A stretch of DNA of 10,394 nucleotides from SIG589 sp964566175 (lineage in GTDB: Bacteria; Bacillota; Clostridia; Oscillospirales; Acutalibacteraceae). This document shows, one piece after another, positions 1 to 5,144 of the stretch. The translations under genes were made by a program, and so were the position numbers. The notes beneath the pieces are model-generated. The model had not been told where the DNA came from and searched no databases. It saw nothing but the letters and a program-made list of their open reading frames with translations. How positions within the stretch are numbered: position 1 is the stretch's first letter; every line of letters starts with the position of its first letter. The stretch is from NCBI GenBank assembly GCA_964566175.1, contig CAZMHU010000030.1, positions 1 through 10,394 on the forward strand, given 5' to 3'.

Positions 1-52
1 CAGCTGATTTGTAATCAGCAGGTCGGGGGTTCGAGTCCGTCCACCAGCTCCA
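1..52 (+). tRNA. tRNA-Thr(TGT), 5' part missing at window edge
   Basis: This is the 3' two-thirds of a tRNA. The anticodon stem GCTGA/TCAGC (3-7, 15-19) encloses the loop TTTGTAA, giving anticodon TGT (10-12) and so threonine. The T loop TTCGAGT is at 30-36, the acceptor 3' strand CACCAGC at 42-48, the discriminator T at 49 and an encoded CCA at 50-52. The D arm and 5' acceptor strand lie left of the window. The T stem as written (GGGGG against CCGTC) has one G-G mismatch and one G-T pair, which is weaker than usual. It sits 14 bases ahead of tRNA-Tyr, so both probably belong to one tRNA transcript. Confidence 0.93.
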
Positions 53-66
53 TTTAAACTTAATAT

Positions 67-152
67 GGGAGAGTTCCCGAGTGGCCAAAGGGGACAGACT
101 GTAAATCTGCTGCGTAATCGCTTCGATGGTTCGAATCCGTCCTCTCCCACCA
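67..152 (+). tRNA. tRNA-Tyr(GTA), complete, class II
   Basis: This is a complete 86-base class II tRNA. The acceptor stem is GGGAGAG (67-73) with CTCTCCC (142-148), the discriminator is A149 and CCA is encoded at 150-152. The anticodon stem CAGA/TCTG encloses the loop CTGTAAA with anticodon GTA (Tyr). The long variable arm between the anticodon stem and the T arm is typical of bacterial tRNA-Tyr, and the T loop is TTCGAAT. It is the last gene of the tRNA operon and is followed directly by a terminator. Confidence 0.97.
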
Positions 153-154
153 GA

Positions 155-185
155 AAAAGACCTGATGCAAAGCATCGGGTCTTTT
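155..185 (+). terminator. Rho-independent terminator of the tRNA operon
   Basis: A 14-bp stem, AAAAGACC-TGATGC paired with GCATCG-GGTCTTTT and containing one T-G wobble, closes a three-base AAA loop. The right arm ends in TTTT. It starts three bases after the CCA of tRNA-Tyr and must end the tRNA transcript. The A-rich left arm would also let it act in the reverse direction. Confidence 0.9.
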
Positions 186-216
186 CAGTTAAGTTTGTCT
201 TTCGGCACGATAAGTA

Positions 217-360
217 CACCTTCGGTGCGTGAAGCGATGCTGTGCATCGTGAAGTTTCTGCGGAAATATATGGCATACTTAACTTCATTTTGTGTATCAG
301 CACAAAGGTTCACTATGTCATAAAACATAACTTCACGCAAGGCAAAGCCTTGCACTTCAC
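217..360. repeat. Intergenic array of small hairpins joined by GTGAAG / CTTCAC words
   Basis: Six compact hairpins follow one another: CACC-ttc-GGTG (217-227), CGATGC-tgt-GCATCG (235-249), TGAAGTT/AACTTCA (250-256 with 281-287, 24-base loop), TTTGTG/CACAAA (289-294 with 301-306), TATGT/ACATA (314-318 with 325-329) and GCAAGGC-aaa-GCCTTGC (337-353). Between them stand GTGAAG words on the left (229-234, 249-254) and their complements on the right (GTTCAC 308-313, AACTTCAC 329-336, ACTTCAC 354-360), so the whole element could also close into one branched structure. No plausible gene covers it. From memory, elements of this style are dispersed in intergenic DNA of gut Clostridia. They are not CRISPR repeats, because the joining words are only 6-8 bases long and the orientation flips in the middle. 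Confidence 0.7.
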
Positions 361-490
361 TAAAAACCATAATATAATACAAACATTAAATGTACGAAAT
401 GTCAATTACGTGATATATCTTTAGGTTTCACCGTATCTATGCAAAAACATATTATTCCAACATATCGCATTATACCGCCGAAAACTATAA
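361..490. other. AT-rich spacer with no recognisable feature
   Basis: This AT-rich stretch lies between the hairpin array and the GH31 terminator. I see only a short palindrome ACATT-a-AATGT (383-393). There is no convincing promoter, ribosome binding site or reading frame, and no plus-strand gene follows that would need one. Confidence 0.5.
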
Positions 491-531
491 AAATAAAAGC
501 ACGCCACCTACAGGGCGACGTGCTTTTATTT
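491..531 (-). terminator. Terminator of the GH31 gene, touching its stop codon
   Basis: The arms AAATAAAAGCACG (491-503) and CGTGCTTTTATTT (519-531) form a 13-bp stem around a 15-base interior that can pair further (GCC with GGC). Read on the minus strand the hairpin ends in a T-rich run, as expected downstream of the GH31 gene. Its first base overlaps the last base of the GH31 stop codon, so a terminating ribosome would cover the upstream arm. The near-perfect symmetry would also stop plus-strand transcripts coming from the tRNA side. Confidence 0.88.
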
Positions 532-3008
532 TATAATAAGTCAACATTTGGTTTTTTAACCGGGCGCATCTCGTCGGGAAGAATGCGATCCATCTCACGC
601 AAAGACCAAATAATTCCTTCTTGCTCGGGAGTGTAGTCCAAATACCAACAACCGCTTTTTTTCTTGCGATTGTTCCAAACCAGCATTTTCCAAATAGTTG
701 AAGTCTGTGCCTGATCCAAAATATCTATCATTCTGTCCTCTGCGTCCTCGTTGCGGCTGATAAGTTGCTCACCTGTCACTGTGAGCACTGCCGCTGCCGT
801 AATCGGCACTTCGATAAGTTCTACAACTGTGGAATGAGTCGCCTTATCATAAACGGTTTTTACCTCTACGGGACTGCCGTCCACCGTTGCGACAACATTC
901 ACGTCCTTGGCAAATCCGCGCAGGTAAACTGTCCAATTACGGTGTTCGGGGAGAAGTTCGGTTGCACCGGTTGCCGGAGCGATGGTAATTACCGCGCTCT
1001 CGCCCCATTTCATCGTAAATTCCGTTGTGGTGAATCGACCGTTCTTGTATTCACTGCCGTCACCCTCATCTTCATACAGTTCGAAGCGATTATCTGCACC
1101 CGGGAAAGCATAAAGACGCATATCTTTCTGACGTCCCAATTTATTATCGCCGGTGTCACACTGCATCGGAATCAACGCGCCGGACTTTGCAAACAGTGGC
1201 ATCTGTTCCAACGGACGATAAACAAGCACCTTGCTTTCGCCTGTATAGCGCCAACCGTTAAAGCAATCAAACCAGTCGCCATCGGGGAACCAAACCTCAA
1301 CCGAACCCATCATACAGCCGGGGTCATTTTTCCGGACAATCGGAGCAACAAACAACTCACTTCCAAACCAATACTGATTCTCGCAATGATATGCCGCTTC
1401 GCACTCGGGATGACTATAATACATCGGCTGAATTAACGGTGCCAATGCCGTGTGATTACGATAGTTCATTGTATAGATATACGGGAAAAGTCTATGGCGC
1501 AAGCGCAACCATTCCTCGGCAATCGGACGTGCATATGCGCCCAACTTCCACGGCTCTTTTCCGTCAAACGGATTGTTGCTTGAGTGAAGTCGGTTTATGG
1601 GAGAGAAAACGCCGAGTTGCATCCAACGAATACGCATTTCGTCATTGCGATAGCCGAGCATATGACCGCCGATATCGTGACTCCACCAACCGTAACCGAC
1701 ATTAGATGCGTTGGCTGTGAAATAGGGCTGAAAATCCAACGACTTCCACGAGTTAACCGCATCGCCGGAAAATCCGACCGGGTAGCGATGTGAACCTATT
1801 CCGCTGTAACGCGAGAACAACATCGGGCGCTTACCGTTGCGGCTGATATCCAAAATATGCAGATGATTAAGCAACCACAGCGGGTTAATAACCTCCAACG
1901 GCTGTGACGGATGTGCGTCATCGTGAACCCACCAGTACTCGCCGCCTTGTTGCCAATCCATCCACCAAAAATCTACGCCGTCTTCTTCATACGGATGGTG
2001 CAGGATATCAAAATAGTTTTCCATAAATTGGGGGTTCAAAACGTCAAACTTAACCATTTTGCGGGTTGAAGGGTCGACGCCGCACGCCTTTGCCATTTTC
2101 TCATATTGTTCTTCGTGGCAACGCACACCTGCGGCGGGATGCAAATTTAACGCCGTTTTCAGATTATGGTCGTGGAGAAACTTGAGAAAATCTTTATAAT
2201 TCGGGAACAATTCTTTATTCCATGTATATCCGGTCCAACCGGACATCAAATCCGGATGTTCATCCGGATCTTTACATTCTTCGGGTATGTATGTGTGCCA
2301 ATCCATATCCACAACCGCAACCGAGAACGGAATATTTTCCCTCTCAAAGCGCTCCATAAGATTGCAATATTCTTCCTGTGTATATGCCCAATAACGACTC
2401 CACCAGTTTCCGAGTGCATAATCGGGCAAAAGCGGTGGTGCTCCGGTCAAGCGGTAGAGGTCGGCAACCGCACTGCGATAATCGTGTCCGTAACCGAAGA
2501 AATACAAATCGATTTGACCCTCTTCGCGAACGGCAAACCAACCGTCCTCCGACAGCACCGCGCTTCCGTCATCTGCTATCACAGTATAACCGCAACGTGC
2601 GCAAACACCGTCACCGATAGTCGTTCTGCCGTCGACGCGATCGAGAGTCTCATACGTACCGCCGAGTTGTTCGGTGTTATCACCGTAATGCCAAACTCCG
2701 AGCGGCGCATTTTTGCGTTCGATGCTCAGTGTATCTGCCGCGAACGGCACATTCTCTTTATAGCGTAAAACCAACTCTGCCGTTTCTATACAAAGCATTC
2801 CGCCGTCCCGCGTGACGGTATGTTCCGTTGAGGGAAAATCGCGGTAAAACACCATCTGTGTCGCACGGTCTTCAAACCGTCCGGCAGGATCCCACTCCAT
2901 ACGAATGAGACGAGAAGTCAGTACCGTGAAGCGATAAGACGCGCCGGTCACCGTATTGACATCGAGTGCTTTTCCGCGGGTCGGCCAAGCAAAGCGTTTT
3001 GTTGTCAT
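531..3008 (-). CDS. Glycoside hydrolase family 31 alpha-glycosidase, cytosolic
   Basis: This is an 825-residue GH31 enzyme, expected to hydrolyse a terminal alpha-linked sugar with retention of configuration. Domains in order are an N-terminal beta-sandwich (about 1-190), a (beta/alpha)8 barrel (about 194-518) opening with LPDYALGNWWSRYW, a proximal beta domain (WFGSELFVAPI, 547-557) and a DUF5110-like distal domain (RLYAFPGADNRFELYEDEG, from 631). The catalytic nucleophile is the Asp of FWWMDWQQGG (D351), and the acid/base is the Asp of RYPVGFSGD (D416). WWSHDIGGH (441-449) is another family signature. The start at 3008 has AGGAGG nine bases upstream. A longer frame to 3113 would begin almost at the predicted transcription start and is unlikely. 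From the chosen start there is no signal peptide, so the enzyme is probably intracellular. The last 60 or so residues form a charged, Trp-containing tail I do not recognise. The family is certain, but the substrate (glucoside, xyloside, galactoside or GalNAc) is not. Confidence 0.93.
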   Translation of the reverse strand: MTTKRFAWPTRGKALDVNTVTGASYRFTVLTSRLIRMEWDPAGRFEDRATQMVFYRDFPSTEHTVTRDGGMLCIETAELVLRYKENVPFAADTLSIERKNAPLGVWHYGDNTEQLGGTYETLDRVDGRTTIGDGVCARCGYTVIADDGSAVLSEDGWFAVREEGQIDLYFFGYGHDYRSAVADLYRLTGAPPLLPDYALGNWWSRYWAYTQEEYCNLMERFERENIPFSVAVVDMDWHTYIPEECKDPDEHPDLMSGWTGYTWNKELFPNYKDFLKFLHDHNLKTALNLHPAAGVRCHEEQYEKMAKACGVDPSTRKMVKFDVLNPQFMENYFDILHHPYEEDGVDFWWMDWQQGGEYWWVHDDAHPSQPLEVINPLWLLNHLHILDISRNGKRPMLFSRYSGIGSHRYPVGFSGDAVNSWKSLDFQPYFTANASNVGYGWWSHDIGGHMLGYRNDEMRIRWMQLGVFSPINRLHSSNNPFDGKEPWKLGAYARPIAEEWLRLRHRLFPYIYTMNYRNHTALAPLIQPMYYSHPECEAAYHCENQYWFGSELFVAPIVRKNDPGCMMGSVEVWFPDGDWFDCFNGWRYTGESKVLVYRPLEQMPLFAKSGALIPMQCDTGDNKLGRQKDMRLYAFPGADNRFELYEDEGDGSEYKNGRFTTTEFTMKWGESAVITIAPATGATELLPEHRNWTVYLRGFAKDVNVVATVDGSPVEVKTVYDKATHSTVVELIEVPITAAAVLTVTGEQLISRNEDAEDRMIDILDQAQTSTIWKMLVWNNRKKKSGCWYLDYTPEQEGIIWSLREMDRILPDEMRPVKKPNVDLL

Positions 3009-3017
3009 TTCGTTAAA

Positions 3018-3023
3018 CCTCCT
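3018..3023 (-). promoter_or_regulatory. Ribosome binding site that fixes the GH31 start
   Basis: AGGAGG on the minus strand lies nine bases before the ATG at 3008. It supports that start over the in-frame ATG at 3113, which lies only about three bases after the predicted +1 and so has no room for a leader. Immediately upstream is the imperfect palindrome GTTTT-acgc-AAAAC (3024-3037), which could affect access to the site. Confidence 0.85.
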
Positions 3024-3122
3024 GTTTTGCGTAAAACTAAACCGTAAAAAGACGACAAGTGAAAATATGCTTAAAATCCGCCGTTTATGGCAAATTGTTA
3101 TTGTTCTCGTCATCCTGAATTT

Positions 3123-3150
3123 ATTATATCAAAAAACAAAATCTTATCAA
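3123..3150 (-). promoter_or_regulatory. Sigma-A promoter of the GH31 gene
   Basis: On the minus strand there is TTGATA (3150-3145), a 16-base spacer and a perfect TATAAT (3128-3123). Transcription should start near 3116, leaving a leader of roughly 107 bases before the ATG at 3008. The -35 box begins eight bases from the near arm of the inverted repeat at 3158-3194. Confidence 0.75.
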
Positions 3151-3157
3151 GGGTTTT

Positions 3158-3194
3158 CGCAAAATATCGAAAAAAATATTACACATATTTTGCG
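3158..3194. promoter_or_regulatory. 10-bp inverted repeat between divergent promoters, candidate operator
   Basis: CGCAAAATAT (3158-3167) and ATATTTTGCG (3185-3194) are perfect inverted copies separated by 17 bases, so their centres lie 27 bp apart. They sit between the GH31 -35 box (3145-3150) and the SGNH -35 box (3226-3231). No coding frame explains them and the right arm has no U-tract, so a protein-binding site is more likely than a terminator. A third TTTTGCG lies at 3025-3031 beside the GH31 ribosome binding site. The protein is unknown; the AraC regulator in this window is one candidate, but its likely boxes at 5059-5087 look different. Confidence 0.5.
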
Positions 3195-3225
3195 CTCGCT
3201 CTTATTACACCTTGTGGATTTATGG

Positions 3226-3254
3226 TTGCCAAACGGTTTTTTCGGTGCTATACT
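3226..3254 (+). promoter_or_regulatory. Sigma-A promoter of the SGNH hydrolase gene
   Basis: TTGCCA (3226-3231), a 17-base spacer and TATACT (3249-3254) preceded by TGC make an extended -10 promoter. Transcription should start near 3261, giving a leader of about 73 bases to the ATG at 3334. The leader holds the ribosome binding site AAAGGTGG (3317-3324), nine bases before the start. Confidence 0.75.
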
Positions 3255-3333
3255 GTATTTATTCGATTTGCAAATTACGCCGATTTTTCGGCTATGTCAA
3301 AACTTCTAATAAATTCAAAGGTGGTTATTTTCG

Positions 3334-4059
3334 ATGCACGTTAAAGAAAAAATTTTACTCGACAAAACCGGATTTATACAACACGGCCCGATTAATATCG
3401 TTATTTTCGGAGACAGTGTTTCCCACGGTGCTGTAAACGGATATAATGATTATGAAAACGTATACTGGAATTTACTGAAACGGAAGTTAAATAAATTCCG
3501 CGATTATATACCGGTCAATATGATAAATGCTTCCCTTGGCGGAACCGTGGCAATGGAGTCGCTTGAGAGAATGGAGCGTGACGTTTTCGCTCACAATCCC
3601 GATTTGGTCATTATCTGTTACGGTCTTAACGACGTAAACGGCTCGCTGGAAGATTATTTGAGTGCATTGAAACAGATTTTCGATAGATGTGCCAAGGCAA
3701 ATTGTGATGCTGTTTTTTTAACCCCGAATATGCTTAACACTTATGTTGCCGACGACACTCCGACGCAATATCTGGAATACGCTCATAAAACAGCCGAAGT
3801 GCAAAACAGCGGCAGAATGGACGAGTATATTTATGCGGCGGTAAAACTTGCCGAAAGTACGGATGTCGCTGTTTGCGATTGTTATTCAAAATGGAAAAGA
3901 CTTTCCGAAACACAAGACACCACACTTCTGCTTGCAAACCGAATAAATCACCCGATTTCCGAAATGCACAAACTGTTCGCGGACAGTCTGTACGATACGA
4001 TTATGGGCGACGCATTAAATGATAAAACAAGCGACAGCACAATGTTTAACGGTATTTAA
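3334..4059 (+). CDS. SGNH/GDSL-type esterase (acylhydrolase), cytosolic
   Basis: This 241-residue protein of the SGNH hydrolase fold removes ester-linked groups, often acetyl, from a sugar or similar substrate. Block I is IVIFGDSVSHGA with the nucleophile Ser28. Block II is NASLGGT with the oxyanion Gly at 69 or 70. Block III is YGLNDV with Asn99. Block V is LLANRINHPI with the catalytic His206. The usual Asp three residues before the His (DxxH) is Arg here, with Asn at position -4, so the third triad member is altered or supplied elsewhere. There is no signal peptide or membrane segment, so it should act inside the cell. It is divergent from the GH31 gene and shares its control region, which suggests a joint job: deacylating imported oligosaccharides so that glycosidases can finish them. 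It has its own promoter, a good ribosome binding site and a strong terminator. The exact substrate is unknown. Confidence 0.87.
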   Translation: MHVKEKILLDKTGFIQHGPINIVIFGDSVSHGAVNGYNDYENVYWNLLKRKLNKFRDYIPVNMINASLGGTVAMESLERMERDVFAHNPDLVIICYGLNDVNGSLEDYLSALKQIFDRCAKANCDAVFLTPNMLNTYVADDTPTQYLEYAHKTAEVQNSGRMDEYIYAAVKLAESTDVAVCDCYSKWKRLSETQDTTLLLANRINHPISEMHKLFADSLYDTIMGDALNDKTSDSTMFNGI

Positions 4060-4073
4060 ATTTTACCGAACAC

Positions 4074-4116
4074 AAAAGAAACGACAATTTCCGTCAAGAG
4101 AATTGTCGTTTCTTTT
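4074..4116. terminator. Bidirectional terminator between SGNH and araC genes
   Basis: AAAAGAAACGACAATT (4074-4089) and AATTGTCGTTTCTTTT (4101-4116) form a perfect 16-bp stem around an 11-base loop. The plus strand ends in a T run (4113-4118), and the minus strand ends in TTTCTTTT. It serves both convergent genes: the SGNH gene ends at 4059 and the araC gene at 4133. Confidence 0.92.
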
Positions 4117-4132
4117 TTCTCGCCGCTTATGA

Positions 4133-4993
4133 CTATGATGGGTTTTGATTTCGGTATTCCCTGGGTGAAAAACCTGTGTGTTTTTTAAAGACTCTACTGA
4201 AATAAAAAGGGTCATTATATCCCGCAAGAACCGCTATTTGTGATATCGGAAGTGAAGATGTTGTCAACAAATTTATAGCTTTTGCAATTTTAATATCTGT
4301 CTTGTATTTTGCAGGAGACTTACCTGTTGCTTTTTTAAAACTCAAGGCAAACTGTGACTTTTCGTAATCGCTGAAGTCCGCATAATGTGTAATTATATGA
4401 TTTGCATTTTTAACATCGGAATCCCACGCAAGTCTTAAAAGACCGGGCAAGATTTTGCTGTCGAAATTCGCCGTAATCGGCACGTGAGAATCTGTAGATT
4501 TCAGTGACTCGCCTATGTGCATTAAAAGTTTTGAAAACAGATAATTCATATATGACGGGTCGTTTTTCAGAGCGTGTGCGGCGATGAGATGAATAAAAGT
4601 GTCCGAAATCAGCGGATTTTCTCCTATTTTATATACACCGCCACACACAAGGCCGCAATCGCACAGCATATCCCTGACCGCATAACCGGTAAAATGCAGA
4701 TAACAACTAACAGCCGCGTCGCTTTTTTTGCGTATGATTTTTTGATGCATTCCCGGCTCATAGAGCAAAAGTGTGCCTGCTTCCGCTATTTGTTTTTCCG
4801 CACCGAAATAGACTGTTGCTTTTCCCGAGATGAAGTATATCAAATACCAATCATCACGCTTGCGGTCAACAATAAACTCCGTTCCGTTCTGCAAACGGTA
4901 CGTATCTATCGAAGCGCTGTTTATTAAAAGATACTGATTGTTTTCCGAAGAATACGGTAAATCTTCGTCTCCGTTATATATAAATACCGACAT
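4133..4993 (-). CDS. AraC-family transcriptional regulator with cupin-like sensor domain
   Basis: This is a 286-residue regulator. Residues about 25-110 look like the AraC-type cupin barrel that binds a sugar or signal, with GTEFIVDRKRDDWYLIYFISG followed by YEPGMHQKI. Residues about 190-282 form the double helix-turn-helix. The second motif is classical (ISQIAVLAGYNDPFYFSRVF, 250-269, then KKHTGFSPREYR). The first (FALSFKKATGKSPAKY region) is less regular. Length and domain order are those of AraC/XylS regulators of sugar catabolism. The start at 4993 is preceded by GGAAGGAAG with short spacing. The gene is divergent from the giant GH2 gene, and paired TCCATTTT boxes lie between them, so it most likely activates GH2 and controls itself. 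Whether it also acts on the GH31/SGNH region is unknown. The ligand is probably a sugar released from the target glycan (inference). Confidence 0.93.
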   Translation of the reverse strand: MSVFIYNGDEDLPYSSENNQYLLINSASIDTYRLQNGTEFIVDRKRDDWYLIYFISGKATVYFGAEKQIAEAGTLLLYEPGMHQKIIRKKSDAAVSCYLHFTGYAVRDMLCDCGLVCGGVYKIGENPLISDTFIHLIAAHALKNDPSYMNYLFSKLLMHIGESLKSTDSHVPITANFDSKILPGLLRLAWDSDVKNANHIITHYADFSDYEKSQFALSFKKATGKSPAKYKTDIKIAKAINLLTTSSLPISQIAVLAGYNDPFYFSRVFKKHTGFSPREYRNQNPS

Positions 4994-5033
4994 TACATAC
5001 TTCCTTCCGAAACAAAATTAACCATGATTTTAC

Positions 5034-5062
5034 AGTATACCATAAATAATCGAAATTGTCCA
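5034..5062 (-). promoter_or_regulatory. Sigma-A promoter of the araC gene
   Basis: On the minus strand there is TGGACA (5062-5057), a 17-base spacer and TATACT (5039-5034) preceded by TGG, giving an extended -10. The start should be near 5027, with a leader of about 34 bases. The -35 box overlaps the distal TCCATTTT box (5059-5066), so a bound regulator would cover it, which points to self-repression. Confidence 0.7.
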
Positions 5063-5087
5063 TTTTTATACAGAAAAAATCCATTTT
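5059..5087 (+). promoter_or_regulatory. Candidate AraC operator: two direct TCCATTTT boxes, 21-bp period
   Basis: TCCATTTT occurs at 5059-5066 and again at 5080-5087 in the same orientation, exactly 21 bp apart (two helical turns). AraC-family dimers typically bind direct repeats about 21 bp apart. The distal copy overlaps the -35 box of araC, and the proximal copy covers the place where the GH2 promoter should have its -35 box but has none. This is the layout of activation in one direction and self-repression in the other. Ownership by the adjacent regulator is inference. Confidence 0.6.
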
Positions 5088-5101
5088 ATTATTAAAGTAT
5101 G

Positions 5102-5112
5102 TATGATATAAA
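5102..5112 (+). promoter_or_regulatory. -10 region of the GH2 gene, lacking a good -35 box
   Basis: TATGAT (5102-5107) or the overlapping TATAAA (5107-5112) can serve as the -10 box. Seventeen bases upstream there is no TTGACA-like hexamer, only the proximal TCCATTTT box, so the promoter probably depends on an activator. Transcription would start at about 5114-5119. The ribosome binding site AGGGAGA (5131-5137) lies seven bases before the ATG at 5145. Confidence 0.5.
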
Positions 5113-5144
5113 GAGTACACAACATATAAAAGGGAGAAGATACT

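Noticed and set aside
130..152. tRNA 3' end as an attachment site of an integrated element
   Set aside because: I found no second copy of this sequence in the window and no integrase or mobility gene nearby. The locus right of it looks like ordinary chromosomal metabolic genes.
217..360. Possible CRISPR array
   Set aside because: The recurring words are only 6-8 bases, are spaced irregularly and reverse orientation midway. Each interval is itself a hairpin, unlike spacers.
126..424. Small open frames over the tRNA end and hairpin array
   Set aside because: They read through tRNA-Tyr, the terminator and the hairpins, and they have no ribosome binding sites. They are by-products of the repeat words.
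765..1436. Plus-strand open frame of 223 codons
   Set aside because: It is fully antisense to the GH31 gene, has no ribosome binding site or promoter, and encodes Cys/His/Ile-rich sequence typical of a shadow frame.
2166..2768. Plus-strand open frame of 200 codons
   Set aside because: It is antisense to the GH31 catalytic half, and the protein shows no family signature. It is a shadow of a conserved gene.
3009..3113. N-terminal extension of GH31 to an upstream ATG, giving a hydrophobic stretch that could pass for a signal peptide
   Set aside because: The upstream ATG lies about three bases after the predicted transcription start and has no ribosome binding site, while the ATG at 3008 has a perfect AGGAGG. 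The extension is probably untranslated leader.
3888..3895. AAAATGGA, the reverse complement of the TCCATTTT box, inside the SGNH gene
   Set aside because: It is a single copy within codons for Ser-Lys-Trp-Lys, unpaired and far from any promoter, so it is best explained by chance.
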